The notes under the pieces were generated by a model, which searched no databases, was not told where the DNA came from, and was given only the letters and a program-made list of their open reading frames with translations. A DNA stretch of 64,000 nucleotides, taken from NCBI GenBank assembly GCA_964510225.1, contig CAZEAN010000002.1, forward strand, positions 65,702-129,701, read 5' to 3'. This DNA is from CAZEAN01 sp964510225. Its GTDB lineage: Bacteria; Planctomycetota; Planctomycetia; Isosphaerales; Isosphaeraceae. This document shows, in pieces, positions 53,189 through 63,269 of the stretch (within the stretch, counting starts at the first letter, position 1; each line of letters opens with the position of its first letter). The position numbers were made by a program, and so were the translations under genes.

Positions 53189-55069
53189 GTGGACGCTCCG
53201 GACGAACAAAAAAAGGACTCGCCTCCGAATCGCGTGGGCCGTCGGGTCTGGCTTGAGGCGGCCTTGATCGGACTTCTGGCCTTGGTCTTGAATCTTGCCG
53301 GCAACGGCCAGGTCAGTCTCTGGGACCGTGACGAACCGCGCTATGCCGGGTGTACTCGGGAAATGCGCCAGAGCGGCGATTGGATTCATCCGACATTCAA
53401 TGACGAACCGCGCTATCATAAGCCGGTTTTGATCTACTGGCTCATGCTCGCTGGGACAGCGATCGGTGGTGACAACCCATTCGGCGCCCGATTGGTCTCC
53501 AGTGTCGCTGGAGTGGTCTCCTGTTTAGTAACCTGGGCCTTCGGCCGTCGGTTCTTCGGACCGGTCGCGGGACGTTGGGCAGCGCTCGCGATGGCGACCG
53601 CGCCGATCGTGATTGCGGAGTCGAAGCTCGCGACCACCGACGCCACCCTCCTTGTCTGGTTTCTTGGCGCACAGTGGGGACTCTGGGAACTCTCGGAACG
53701 GCCGAGCCGCCGCGCAACGGCGATCTTCTGGATCTCAATGGCGGGGGCCGTACTCACCAAAGGGCCGATCGGTCCTGCGCTGTTAGTGGCGTCGGGGGCG
53801 CTGAATTGGTGGTTCGGTGGGCCGATGATCGCTTGGCGACGGCTCTTGGGACCCCTCTGGCCCGATGCCAGTGGGCTTGGCGAAGGACGTCGGATGATCG
53901 CGGCACTCAGCTATGGTGGCGTCCGTGGACTCCTCTACTTCGTCGTGACGTTCGTAAGACTCTTTGCGGAAGTTCTCGGTCGTTGGCTTCTCCGTAATTG
54001 GGGCTTTTTGCTCTGTCTCGCGATCATCCTCCCCTGGTATGTCGCGATCGGGATCCAGACGAAGGGCGAGTTCTACAGCGTCGCCTGGGGTTATCATGTG
54101 ATCAAACGAGCGACCGAGGCCATTGAGACCCACGGTGGCTTCCCTGGCTACTACGTTTTACTGACGATCCCCCTGCTCTTTCCTTGGTCAGCATTATTGC
54201 CGGCCGGTCTAGCTGGGATCTGGAAGATCCGTCGCAAGGAAGCAGCCGCTGCATTCCTTTTAGCCTGGATTGTGGGTCCGCTCTTGCTCTTGGAGTCGGT
54301 TCGGACCAAGATTATTCACTATTACTTGCCGGCTTATCCGGCTTGTGCGATTGTGGTCGGTTGGTTGATCGCGTCGTTGTCGAAGAGTGATACCCCGCTG
54401 AAGCGTTGGCGCTTGGGGGGTGGATCGATCGGGATGCTCGCTGGGATTGGACTTGCCTTAACCGTCGCGGCGTTCGCCGGAGTGTTTGCCCTTCCTGGGG
54501 CACTCCGCTGGCCTTGCCTTGTGGCCTCAATCGCGATGGGAGCGGGGACCCTGTGGGCCTTGATTGCGTTCCGCGATGGAGCGGCGGTCCGTGCCGCAAC
54601 AGGCCTTGCAGTTTCTTGGAGTCTGACAGCGCTGGTTTTGTTTGCCTGGTTCCTGCCGACTGTCCAACCGTACCGACTCCCGCAGAAGGTCGCCGTCGCG
54701 TTAGCAATGCTTGCGGAGGAGCAAAATGCGACGCCCGTGCTGGTGGGCTTTAAGCCACCGGGAATCGTCTACGAACTTGGGCATGCCGTACCAGTCCTCG
54801 AAGGGATGCTGGACGCTGACCACCGGGCCCATCGTGATGGTCCCTTGGTCGCGGCACTGACCGAACCAGAGATCGATATCATTCGGAGCCATCCTCGACT
54901 CGATGTGGAGAAAGTCGGTCAGGTCGAAGGGTTCAATATCGAGCGGTTCGCCAATGAAACGCTGACGATGGCCTTGATCAAGTCGACTCCCAATACTGAA
55001 TCAGCCGAAGACGGTCCTCTGCCGTCGATCGCCCAGCGACCGAGCACTAAGCCAAGCTTCGTAAAGTGA
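53189..55069 (+). CDS. GT39/ArnT-type membrane glycosyltransferase
   Basis: 626 residues from GTG 53189 behind GGAGGG. A polytopic membrane enzyme (about 11 TM segments) with the family's first periplasmic loop motif LWDRDEPRYAG, containing the catalytic Asp/Glu pair near residue 47, and NDEPRYHKPVLIYWL. Such enzymes transfer a sugar from a polyprenyl-phosphate donor to protein or lipid A-like acceptors on the outer face of the membrane. The C-terminal 100 residues form a soluble domain. Its 3' end overlaps the convergent GT4 gene by 69 bases. Confidence 0.87.
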   Translation: MDAPDEQKKDSPPNRVGRRVWLEAALIGLLALVLNLAGNGQVSLWDRDEPRYAGCTREMRQSGDWIHPTFNDEPRYHKPVLIYWLMLAGTAIGGDNPFGARLVSSVAGVVSCLVTWAFGRRFFGPVAGRWAALAMATAPIVIAESKLATTDATLLVWFLGAQWGLWELSERPSRRATAIFWISMAGAVLTKGPIGPALLVASGALNWWFGGPMIAWRRLLGPLWPDASGLGEGRRMIAALSYGGVRGLLYFVVTFVRLFAEVLGRWLLRNWGFLLCLAIILPWYVAIGIQTKGEFYSVAWGYHVIKRATEAIETHGGFPGYYVLLTIPLLFPWSALLPAGLAGIWKIRRKEAAAAFLLAWIVGPLLLLESVRTKIIHYYLPAYPACAIVVGWLIASLSKSDTPLKRWRLGGGSIGMLAGIGLALTVAAFAGVFALPGALRWPCLVASIAMGAGTLWALIAFRDGAAVRAATGLAVSWSLTALVLFAWFLPTVQPYRLPQKVAVALAMLAEEQNATPVLVGFKPPGIVYELGHAVPVLEGMLDADHRAHRDGPLVAALTEPEIDIIRSHPRLDVEKVGQVEGFNIERFANETLTMALIKSTPNTESAEDGPLPSIAQRPSTKPSFVK

Positions 55070-56194
55070 TCGGATCTGATCGACCATGGTCTCGGTCCGG
55101 AACTGGTCGGCGAACCGTCGACGGCCTTCGTGACCGAGTCGCTCACGACGTTCAGGATCGCCTGCGAGTTCGAGGATCGCGGCGGCCAAGCGATCACGAT
55201 CCAGGAACGGGACGAGGATGCCGGTTTCAGGCAAGACAACTTCTTTGGCGCCGTCGATGTCGTAGCTGATTGCCGGCTTCCCAGAAATCAAGCCTTGAGG
55301 CAAGACCCGAGCGAGCCCTTCTCGATAGCTTGGGTGCAGCACCGCGTCGGAAGCGTGGATGAGTTCGGGGATCGTCGACGGCGGAACCAAACCGGTGAAG
55401 ATGATGGCGTTTCGGATACCGAGCCGATGTGCCTCTGCCTCTAAGGAATCGCGGAGAATCCCGCTCCCGATCCACACAAAGCGAATCTTGGGATTCTCCC
55501 GAAGGAGATGTGGGGCAATCTCCAAGATGTCCTGGTGCCCCTTGCGGTCAAAAAGCCGTGCGACTGTCGCGAAGGCGATCTCATCTTCCTTGAGGCCAAG
55601 CTCACGACGGACTAACTCTCGGGGTCTTGGTGGGTTCAAAAACGGCTCAACCTCCATCCCGCTGTAGATCGTCTGATACTGGTCCGGTCTCCCTACACCT
55701 GCCTCAAGTGCTTGTTCGGTCATCGCGTCGCAGACGCTGATGATCGCATGGCAACGTTTGGCAGCCCAGCGCTCAAGGGTGATGTAGAGCTGGTTCCGCC
55801 ACTCTTTTTCTGACGGGCCAAACGCGAGGCCGTGGATTGTGTGAACGACTAGCGGAACCTTCTCCTTCCAGGCGGCCGCCCGGCCGAGGATCCCCGCCTT
55901 CGAACTATGGAGGTGGACGACGTCAGGTGCTTCGGCCCGAATGAACTTTCTGAGCTTTTGATAGGCGGTCCAATCAGTCGCTGGCTTAATCGGTCTAACC
56001 AATTCAGGGATGACTTCAACACGGAGTCCCTGTCGCTCTGCGCGCTCAAATAGGTCGCCTTCCGGCCCTTCAGCGGGACCAGTTACGAGGACTACCTCAT
56101 CTCGATAACGGTGGTGGAGTCCTTCGACCGTTAAGATAGTGTTCTCTTGGGCTCCTCCCAAGATGAGACGCGTAATGATATGAATGATTTTCAT
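55001..56194 (-). CDS. GT4-family glycosyltransferase
   Basis: 397 residues from ATG 56194 (a TTG lies just before it). GT-B fold: N-terminal IIHIITRLILGGAQENT, VVHLHSSKAG, then the nucleotide-sugar half with ARLFDRKGHQDI, VWIGSG and SYREGLARVLPQGL. The second Glu of the usual E-x7-E is Gln (the PQ form seen in one GT4 subgroup). It likely adds a hexose to a lipid- or polysaccharide-linked acceptor on the cytoplasmic side. The antisense 3' overlap with the GT39 gene could couple their expression. Confidence 0.88.
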   Translation of the reverse strand: MKIIHIITRLILGGAQENTILTVEGLHHRYRDEVVLVTGPAEGPEGDLFERAERQGLRVEVIPELVRPIKPATDWTAYQKLRKFIRAEAPDVVHLHSSKAGILGRAAAWKEKVPLVVHTIHGLAFGPSEKEWRNQLYITLERWAAKRCHAIISVCDAMTEQALEAGVGRPDQYQTIYSGMEVEPFLNPPRPRELVRRELGLKEDEIAFATVARLFDRKGHQDILEIAPHLLRENPKIRFVWIGSGILRDSLEAEAHRLGIRNAIIFTGLVPPSTIPELIHASDAVLHPSYREGLARVLPQGLISGKPAISYDIDGAKEVVLPETGILVPFLDRDRLAAAILELAGDPERRERLGHEGRRRFADQFRTETMVDQIRSLYEAWLSARSLGDRRQRTVFG

Positions 56195-56445
56195 CAATCG
56201 GTGGATCGTTCCGTTGGAGATGATGGTCCCACTCTGTTGGTCTGGAACTTGATCCTACCGTCTCTTAACCCTTGAAGCCCCCAGGCTGTCACATTGCTCT
56301 TGCGATTAGCGAAGGTCACCGAAAAGCCAATCAGCGATCGTGTTTTTCAACGGTCCCCGGAACTCGGCAAGATTCCCGACGACCGTCGACAAGACACTTT
56401 GTTACAGTGGCGTATGTAATGCTAGCAAGACATTTCGATGCGATC

Positions 56446-56850
56446 TTAGGAAAATGCGCTAGCGGCCTCTGGTTCTTCGATGTAACCGAGAGCAATTTGG
56501 TAGAGATCTTCGGGACAAACGCTGCAAAAGGAGACACGGACGCGGAAGGCAGCCGGATTGGTGTTGAGTGGATTACGTCCGACGACAATCACCCGGGCGC
56601 CACCAGAAGTCTGTTCACCTGCGACACAGAACCAAGCGTACTCACCTTCGGGAGGGGCATCAAGGCAGGCGATTGCCGCCCCGCTCCGACTGAGATCGAT
56701 CAGTTGGGCTCCGTAAGTAAGAAACTCTTCGTCACGCCACCAGCCGAGCCAGACTCGGTTCTCGAGAGGTTCAAATCTTGGAAATCCACGACGCTCAAAG
56801 CCAGGTTCACTCTGATCGACCGACCAAGATTCCGATGATGACTCAAACAT
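56446..56850 (-). CDS. PilZ-domain protein
   Basis: 134 residues. The c-di-GMP-binding PilZ motifs are recognisable: RRGFPR (RxxxR type, about residue 20) and DLSRSGAAI (D/NxSxxG, about residue 53), with a beta-barrel after them. A single-domain receptor of this type would relay c-di-GMP to a partner; no diguanylate cyclase is in the window. Confidence 0.75.
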   Translation of the reverse strand: MFESSSESWSVDQSEPGFERRGFPRFEPLENRVWLGWWRDEEFLTYGAQLIDLSRSGAAIACLDAPPEGEYAWFCVAGEQTSGGARVIVVGRNPLNTNPAAFRVRVSFCSVCPEDLYQIALGYIEEPEAASAFS

Positions 56851-57247
56851 ATTCGTTCTCCCCGTTTCCTTGTATCCGTAGGATCAACAAGGCACTCAAA
56901 GCTGTGGCGGAGTTGACACAGATCGATCGGTTGCGCGATCTCGATTGAGTTCCACCCTGATCCTGTTCGTTACGGGTGCCGTGGCAATCGTCTTTTTACA
57001 TGTATTGAATCAGCATTCAAATCAAGCTTCCCTTGGGCATGAGATGCTGAGACAGGTTGCCTGGCGATTGATTGCCGGACAACAAGTGACCGGACGGCGA
57101 GAGAACCATAGGTTGAAGAACGGAATCGGGGAGAAATCGAAGCCCTCCCCGACCCAAAAAATGCGCTCTTGTTGGCTTATGGCAACAGGAGGCTGACTGT
57201 CGACAATACACAAACTAGAATACGTGAGCTTTAACACTCAGATTGGG
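56851..57247. other. Intergenic region
   Basis: 397 bases. An 83-codon rightward frame starts with a hydrophobic stretch but has no ribosome site and a low-quality C-terminus, so it is not called. No repeat or RNA gene recognised. Confidence 0.5.
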
Positions 57248-59992
57248 TCAAGGCAGTTTGAAGAGATAGACTCGCGTATCTGAGGCAGCGATGGCCAAGC
57301 GGCTGCCGTCGGGACTAAAAGCAAGACTGTAGGCTCTTGTATCTGGAGCGACCCTCTGTCTGATGAGAGGTGCGCCAGTTTCAAGATCCCAAACGAAGAG
57401 ATTACCGCCGTACCCGATCGAAGCGATCCGAGTTCCATCGGGATTCCAGGCAATCGAGTAGACATCGTCAGGATGGCCTTCAAGGACTTTTTGTTCGGCG
57501 CCATCGTCCACATTCCAGATCCGGATCGTTTTGTCGACGGATCCACTCGCGAGCTTCTTGCCATCGGGATGGAACGCGAGGGTATAGACCGCTGCCTTGT
57601 GGCCTTCCGCTTGTCGGACCTCGGCACCATCTGCTGGGTTCCAGAATTTGATAAGCCCCTCATCCCCCGCCGTCGCGATCAGATCGCCCTTTGGGGAAAA
57701 GGCAGTGGCATACACGATGTTCGTATGAGCGTTTTCAACCGCCCGGATTTCGGAGCCATCTTGGGGGTTCCACTGCCTGAAGAACTTGTCAGCCCCACCA
57801 GTGACGATCTGGCTGCCGTCAGGACTCCACGCCACTGAATAGACTTGGGCATTATGCCCTTTCAAGTCCGCGAGTCCCCCTGGCTTGGAAAGCGACCAAA
57901 ATCGGAGAACACCGTCAGCTCCAGCAGTGACTAAAGTAGTCTCTCCCGGCAATACCACGGTACCACTGACTGCACCGTCATGCCCGTCGAGTTCCTGAAG
58001 CAAGCCTGCTTTGGCTTCCTCCTCTTTGAGTGCCTCCAGATTGAAAACTCGGGCCGATCCGTCCGCGTAACCAGCAAGGATCAATTTGTTGTCTGGCGAA
58101 GTTGCGACACTGATCACCGGATGAGGAGAGTTGCCGAAGGAGACGATTGGTCCGCCCCCGGTGTTCCAAGTCCGGACGGTCCCGTCGTCAGATCCCGTCA
58201 CGAAGCGCTGACCGTCGGCTGAAACCGTGATTGCGTTGACCGCTCCTTCGTGTCCCTCGATCGCCTTAACCAGTGTCCCGTCCTCGATCTTGAAGAGGCG
58301 GATAATTCCATCGGCAGCAGCAGTCAGCACCTGCTTGCCGTCGGGATGGGCGATGACATCTAGGACCGGCCCTTCATGTCCGTCAAAGACCTGGAGAACG
58401 GAAGGAGACCAGACTCTGGTCATGCCGTCTGCACAGAGTCCTATGATCTGTCCTTCTGTACCCAGCAAACCGATTCCCTGCGCTGTTGCAGGCGTGGGGA
58501 ACTCTTCAATGATCCGGGAGTTAGTAACATCGACGAGGGAGATCGATCCCGACTCCGCAGAGACGACCATTCGAGTTCCGTCAGTCGAGAGTCCGAGACC
58601 GACGATTGCGCCTTCCGTCATCTGGATCGAGGCCAGTGGTTCCGTACCATCAATTGGCCAAACTTGAGCAGTTCCATGGGTTGATCCGAGGGCAACACGG
58701 GTACCGTCGGAGCTCACTGTGAAAGCTACAATGGGGCCTCCAGGACCATCGAACGAGGCAACTTCGGTCCCGTCCTCCACATTCCAGACCTTAAATGTGC
58801 CGTCTTCCGATGCTGAAACCAGTCGGCTTTCCCCGGAGGCAAAGCCAAGGGCATGAATCCGACCAAGATGACCGGAGAAAGACTGGACCTCTGAACTGTC
58901 CCCGATCTTGAAGATCCGGATCGTCTCATCGTCACCGGCAACGGCCAACTGCTGGTTATCCCCTCGGAGCGCCAGTGCAGTTACTGGAGCCTTGAGACCT
59001 TCAATCCTGGCAAGCTCGGTACTGTCAGTACGCTGAAGCAACTGCACCGTGCCACCCTCGCGAGCGATGGCCACCCGGCTGCCGTCGGTTGCCAATGCGA
59101 GGGCGCGGACGGACTGATCCCCTTCGAACTCAAGAGTGAGTGCACCGTCTGCAACCTTCCGGACCTGGACCGTTGTGGTGTCCACAACCGAGGCGAGGAA
59201 TTGGCCGTCAGCGGAGAGTCTGGCGAGGCACGTTCCAGCTTCGAACGTTCTTAGCGGCTGGGGAGATTTCCAGAGTCGTGCCAGACCATCGGAATCAGCG
59301 GAAAGTAGTCGTTGATTATCGGGTAGGAAAGCCAAGCCGAGGACGGCGTCGACAGGAGAGTGGAGTTCACCCTGTGGCGCACCGTCGGATGGATTCCAGA
59401 GCTTGATCGTCCCGCTATTGTCACTCGAAGCAATTTGATTGCCATCGGGCCGCCAAGCGAGGGCCTCAACATCTGCTTGATGACCTTCGAGCGTTCGAGT
59501 TGCTTCGGCCTTGGCAGGATCGAAAAGGGTGATTGTGGTTCCAGCGGCGACTGCACCAGTAGAACCGTCCGGTGCCCGGGTCAGCGATGACGGACGACCA
59601 GTGAGCCCCGTGAGTTCTCGGATCGGCCGGTTGTTGGGTAAGGACCAGATCTTACCAAGCTTATCGAGGCTGCCGGAGACGATCTTGGTGCTGTCCGGAC
59701 TAATCGCCAGACAGAGAACCAGATCGCTATGGCCTTCGTAAGACTGCAACTCCTTACGCGATTCCGGGTCCCAGATCCGGACCGTCTGATCGAAACTTGC
59801 GGTCACGATCTTGGAGCCATCCGGACTCCAGGAAACTGCGTAAACCGGTTCGCGATGTCCTTCCAACGTGCCGATGACGGTGGCCTCTGCGTCTTGGAAG
59901 CCTGCCGGCCACGCCGCGCCGACCCTTACAAGAACCAAGACAACCCCGATTGCTGCAATGACGCTAAGGAAATGGTGACGCGAGAGTTGCAT
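57248..59992 (-). CDS. Exported WD40 protein with 21 repeats (three propellers)
   Basis: 914 residues behind an excellent AAGGAGG site. An N-terminal signal/anchor (HFLSVIAAIGVVLVLVRVGAA) precedes WD40 repeats covering the whole remainder; counting blades by eye gives 21, e.g. LEGHREPVYAVSWSPDGSKI at the start and ARAYSLAFSPDGSRL at the end. That fits three seven-bladed propellers. Most repeats keep GH, SPDG and a Trp/Phe-Asp end, with the middle ones (blades 5-12) more degenerate. There is no enzymatic domain; the likely role is periplasmic scaffolding or binding. Confidence 0.9.
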   Translation of the reverse strand: MQLSRHHFLSVIAAIGVVLVLVRVGAAWPAGFQDAEATVIGTLEGHREPVYAVSWSPDGSKIVTASFDQTVRIWDPESRKELQSYEGHSDLVLCLAISPDSTKIVSGSLDKLGKIWSLPNNRPIRELTGLTGRPSSLTRAPDGSTGAVAAGTTITLFDPAKAEATRTLEGHQADVEALAWRPDGNQIASSDNSGTIKLWNPSDGAPQGELHSPVDAVLGLAFLPDNQRLLSADSDGLARLWKSPQPLRTFEAGTCLARLSADGQFLASVVDTTTVQVRKVADGALTLEFEGDQSVRALALATDGSRVAIAREGGTVQLLQRTDSTELARIEGLKAPVTALALRGDNQQLAVAGDDETIRIFKIGDSSEVQSFSGHLGRIHALGFASGESRLVSASEDGTFKVWNVEDGTEVASFDGPGGPIVAFTVSSDGTRVALGSTHGTAQVWPIDGTEPLASIQMTEGAIVGLGLSTDGTRMVVSAESGSISLVDVTNSRIIEEFPTPATAQGIGLLGTEGQIIGLCADGMTRVWSPSVLQVFDGHEGPVLDVIAHPDGKQVLTAAADGIIRLFKIEDGTLVKAIEGHEGAVNAITVSADGQRFVTGSDDGTVRTWNTGGGPIVSFGNSPHPVISVATSPDNKLILAGYADGSARVFNLEALKEEEAKAGLLQELDGHDGAVSGTVVLPGETTLVTAGADGVLRFWSLSKPGGLADLKGHNAQVYSVAWSPDGSQIVTGGADKFFRQWNPQDGSEIRAVENAHTNIVYATAFSPKGDLIATAGDEGLIKFWNPADGAEVRQAEGHKAAVYTLAFHPDGKKLASGSVDKTIRIWNVDDGAEQKVLEGHPDDVYSIAWNPDGTRIASIGYGGNLFVWDLETGAPLIRQRVAPDTRAYSLAFSPDGSRLAIAASDTRVYLFKLP

Positions 59993-60151
59993 CGCTGGCC
60001 TCCTTGAAACGGACGTATTCGACGGAGATACATCGATCCCTGTGATGAAGTCCGAAGATAGACGTCAGGAAGCCAGCGTGCAAGCAAGCGGATCGCTTCA
60101 ATGATTCTTGGCTCGCTCCTCAGATGACGTAGCGAACTCAAGTGATCATGG

Positions 60152-61318
60152 TCAAGCGGCGATCGTAGCGGAGGTTTTTGATCGGCAATACGTGACGATG
60201 CCGAGAACCAGGAGGGCAGCTTGGGTCGTCAGCAGGAGACTCCCCGGCTCCGGGATTGAGAAGAGCCCGCTTTCGATGAGGCCGAGCGAGTTAGAAAACG
60301 CCGTCGTACCACTGATAGTGAACCCAGAGGTCAAGGTGTCGAGGTCGATGTCGGGAAGGATCGTCAGGAGAAGGTGGTCGTCAAAGCCTTCGACATCGTC
60401 CAGTGCGCTGACCATGCTGGCGATGTAATCAGAGCCGAGGTCCGGCAAGCCGACGCCGTCGGAGAAGATCACTTCAGTCCCAAACCCGATCAGCTCAGTG
60501 CCGTCCCAGAGCATGAACTCGAGGTCAGCCGTCAAGAATTCACCCGACGCGCCGACGATGGAGAGCGGATCTCCGGAAAGATTGACAAACCGGAAGACAC
60601 CGTTGTCTCCGACATCTTCCAAGAAGAGTTCCGGGATCAGAACTTCCGCTCCGATGACGGTGTCATTGAGGTCAATTGAACCATCGAGTAGTTCGATCCC
60701 GACGATCAAGTCCTCATCAAAGCTGAGTGACTGGCTCGCGGCATCGAACGTGAGGCTATCATCGGACCGACTCTGGGCGTTCGAACTTCGGCGTTGTTGC
60801 TCTCGGATCCTTGGGAGTGAGGTGAAAACCTTTTCGCCGATCTCTCTTGCTTCGGGCGCCGGAATCCCGAGGTCAACTAACACATTGATCAATTGGCCAA
60901 TCCCGCCCACGGTGTTGGGGTTCTGCAAGACCCGGAACAGGTTGCCCAATGCTGTCTGAAGGGCCTCCGAGACTCGGGCGCCGTATGCATCAAAGATGGG
61001 ATTTGGCCCAGCGCTGAGCACGGTTTGGTAGAGGTTGAGGATCACTGTAGTAGAGAGTGAGGGAATGTCTTGGCCGCTCTTGATGAGCGAGACCACACGC
61101 ATCGTGAACTCTTCGGTCTGGTCACTATTGAAATTTCTGGCAAGCTCGCGGACTCGATTGCGATCCGCCTGATCTCTCAATGGCTCACGGAGCAATCGAA
61201 TTGACTCAGAGACCCTTGGATCTCCCTGGGCAAATGAATCCTGTGGCAGGATCACTCCGATGATGAGTAAGAACGACAAACAGAGGAGGGTCTTTAACTG
61301 AAATTTTGGGCGTGGCAT
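60152..61318 (-). CDS. PEP-CTERM-anchored secreted protein
   Basis: 388 residues from ATG 61318 (GAGG about 9 bases upstream). A signal peptide (FQLKTLLCLSFLLIIGVILPQDSFAQ) precedes a helical region (about 30-190) and a beta-rich region with many Asp/Gly. The C-terminus ends with a PEP-CTERM sorting signal: SIPEPGSLLL, a hydrophobic helix and a basic end (CRSKT). Such proteins are cleaved and sorted by an exosortase, which is not in the window. No function can be assigned to the body. Confidence 0.82.
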   Translation of the reverse strand: MPRPKFQLKTLLCLSFLLIIGVILPQDSFAQGDPRVSESIRLLREPLRDQADRNRVRELARNFNSDQTEEFTMRVVSLIKSGQDIPSLSTTVILNLYQTVLSAGPNPIFDAYGARVSEALQTALGNLFRVLQNPNTVGGIGQLINVLVDLGIPAPEAREIGEKVFTSLPRIREQQRRSSNAQSRSDDSLTFDAASQSLSFDEDLIVGIELLDGSIDLNDTVIGAEVLIPELFLEDVGDNGVFRFVNLSGDPLSIVGASGEFLTADLEFMLWDGTELIGFGTEVIFSDGVGLPDLGSDYIASMVSALDDVEGFDDHLLLTILPDIDLDTLTSGFTISGTTAFSNSLGLIESGLFSIPEPGSLLLTTQAALLVLGIVTYCRSKTSATIAA

Positions 61319-61602
61319 CTGTTCAATCCTCAAAATGGTTGAATGCGTTGAATACACAGGTCCGAACCGATGTCGGAAGTGAGTCCAGAATGCCGACTGG
61401 ATTGGATTCCCAGCGTTCCGCCGTCAACAATGAAAGGACGGACCTCAGAGAATGCTGGGAAGAGAATGGCTTGAGTTCTGTACGCACGACGGACTGGCCG
61501 GAACCAAGAGTGATAATAAATCGAGCGCCAAGCGGTTCTCAATCCACTACATGCTTTCTCAGACCTCGTGTTTCAAAAAAGCAACAACCCAAGACTGAGA
61601 TC

Positions 61603-61935
61603 ATGAGCAACCGACTGACTCCAGGAACTCTCCTTCGTGACCTCAAGGAGGCACAACGGCAGATTAAGAAAGCGAGAGAACTTTTGGTAATGGTCCGACA
61701 AGCTGAACCGGAAGCGCGTGACGAGCTAGCCCAGACGGCACTCAAAGCTGGGCGGGGAGCGTTGCAGCGATCGCAACAAACGATGGCCGCCATCACGGTC
61801 GAGTCCGCGACCGAGGACGTCACCACCAAGGAACTCGCCCTGATGCGATCGGCCACCGCTCTCTTGGTCCGACTCCGGAAGCTGGCCAACAACGATACAT
61901 CGCCAGATTCATTAGAGAATGATGTGGACGAATAA
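61603..61935 (+). CDS. Small helical protein of unknown function
   Basis: 110 residues from ATG 61603; the frame is open further upstream to 61306 but that part is antisense to the PEP-CTERM leader and lacks a site. Nearly all helix and Leu/Ala/Arg/Glu-rich (LLRDLKEAQRQIKKARELLVMVRQ), consistent with a coiled coil. It ends 27 bases before the RlmI-like gene, so it may share a transcript with it. No family recognised. Confidence 0.55.
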   Translation: MSNRLTPGTLLRDLKEAQRQIKKARELLVMVRQAEPEARDELAQTALKAGRGALQRSQQTMAAITVESATEDVTTKELALMRSATALLVRLRKLANNDTSPDSLENDVDE

Positions 61936-61962
61936 GCGTAGATTCAAGCGTCTGGAGTCGTG

Positions 61963-63222
61963 ATGTCACGCATTGAGCAGCCAAGTTCGCTGATACCTGA
62001 TCGATCACTTGATCCCGAAAATTCCCTCGCGACGGTCCGAGTTCGCTCTCCAGGACATCACCCGCTGATGTTCAAGAAAATGGTGATCGGTCCTGATCCA
62101 GGATTGCGGCCAAGCGACGGCGACCTTGTCCGAGTCCTCGATCGCGAAGGGGCGCCGCTCGGGTTTGGACTCTGGAATGGTCGCTCGCAGATTACGGTTC
62201 GCTTGATTGCCCGAACCGAGGCGCCTCCCGATCAGCGTTTTTGGGAATCGAAGATTGAGGAGGCCGTCCGACTCCGTCGTGAGACACTCGATCTTGATGC
62301 AACGGCCGACGCCTACCGGGTCGTTCACGCCGAAGGGGATGGTCTTTCGGGGTTGGTGGTGGATCGATTTGGATCGGTGCTCTCGGCTGAAGTCTTTAGC
62401 TTGGGGATCTATCAGCGGATCGGCCCGATCATGGACCTTCTTTGTCGAGCGACGGGTGCGGAGCATTATCGAGTGGGGGTCGATGAGCGGATTGCCTACT
62501 CGGAAGGCTTCTCGGGACGGCCGGTGTTCTCGGAGCAAGCGCCGGGGACGATCGAGATCCGCGAGCACGGAATCCGCTATCGGGTTCGCTTTGAAGGAGG
62601 ACACAAGACGGGCTTCTTCTGCGATCAACGGGAGAATCGCCAGGCGATTGTGCCGTTTTGCCGAGATCGATCGGTGCTCGATGTCTGCTGCTATTCGGGA
62701 GGGTTTGGGCTCGCGGCGTTGATGCTCGGCAAGGCGAAGGAGGTCACGGGCGTCGATCTCGACGAAAAGGCGATTGCGATGGCCAAGGAGAACGCCAACC
62801 TCAACCAGGTCCGTGTCAATTGGGTGCATGCCGACGCCTTTGGTTACATGAGGCAGATGGCGAACAACGAGCGGTCGTATGGTCTGGTGGTGCTTGACCC
62901 GCCCAAGCTGATCAGCAGTCGTGCCGAGGAAGCGGAGGGGTCCAAGAAGTACCTCGACCTCAACGCTCTCGCGATGGCTCTGGTGGAGCCGGGCGGGCTC
63001 TTGGTGAGTTGTTCCTGTTCTGGATTGCTCGCTGCTGATGCTCTCGTCGACCTCATCCGCCGCGCCTCTCGGAGGATCGGTCGGTCTGCCCGAATCCTAG
63101 CCATCACCGGAGCCGCCGCCGATCACCCCGTTGCCCTCGACACTCCCCAAGGAGCCTACTTGAAGGCCGTCTGGCTCGTCATCGGCGACCGCCCTGCCCC
63201 AACCTCATCACAGTCGATATAA
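61963..63222 (+). CDS. RlmI-like 23S rRNA (cytosine-5) methyltransferase
   Basis: 419 residues; ATG 61963 has GGAG 5 bases upstream (a GTG lies one codon before). An N-terminal PUA-like domain (about 20-95, LRPSDGDLVRVLD...FGLWNGRSQITVRL) is followed by the RlmI/YccW-type core: VVHAEGDGLSGLVVDRFG, FFCDQRENR, the SAM-binding VLDVCCYSGGFGL and VLDPPKL. E. coli RlmI (396 aa) makes m5C1962 of 23S rRNA. The family includes RlmK/L-like relatives, so the exact target is inferred. Confidence 0.88.
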   Translation: MSRIEQPSSLIPDRSLDPENSLATVRVRSPGHHPLMFKKMVIGPDPGLRPSDGDLVRVLDREGAPLGFGLWNGRSQITVRLIARTEAPPDQRFWESKIEEAVRLRRETLDLDATADAYRVVHAEGDGLSGLVVDRFGSVLSAEVFSLGIYQRIGPIMDLLCRATGAEHYRVGVDERIAYSEGFSGRPVFSEQAPGTIEIREHGIRYRVRFEGGHKTGFFCDQRENRQAIVPFCRDRSVLDVCCYSGGFGLAALMLGKAKEVTGVDLDEKAIAMAKENANLNQVRVNWVHADAFGYMRQMANNERSYGLVVLDPPKLISSRAEEAEGSKKYLDLNALAMALVEPGGLLVSCSCSGLLAADALVDLIRRASRRIGRSARILAITGAAADHPVALDTPQGAYLKAVWLVIGDRPAPTSSQSI

Positions 63223-63269
63223 TCGTGTCATTCGCTCGCCGAGTTATTGGAAAACTTCGACGATTCCGA

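Noticed and set aside
56945..57196. 83-codon frame with a hydrophobic start
   Set aside because: No ribosome site, no family, low-complexity end; considered chance.
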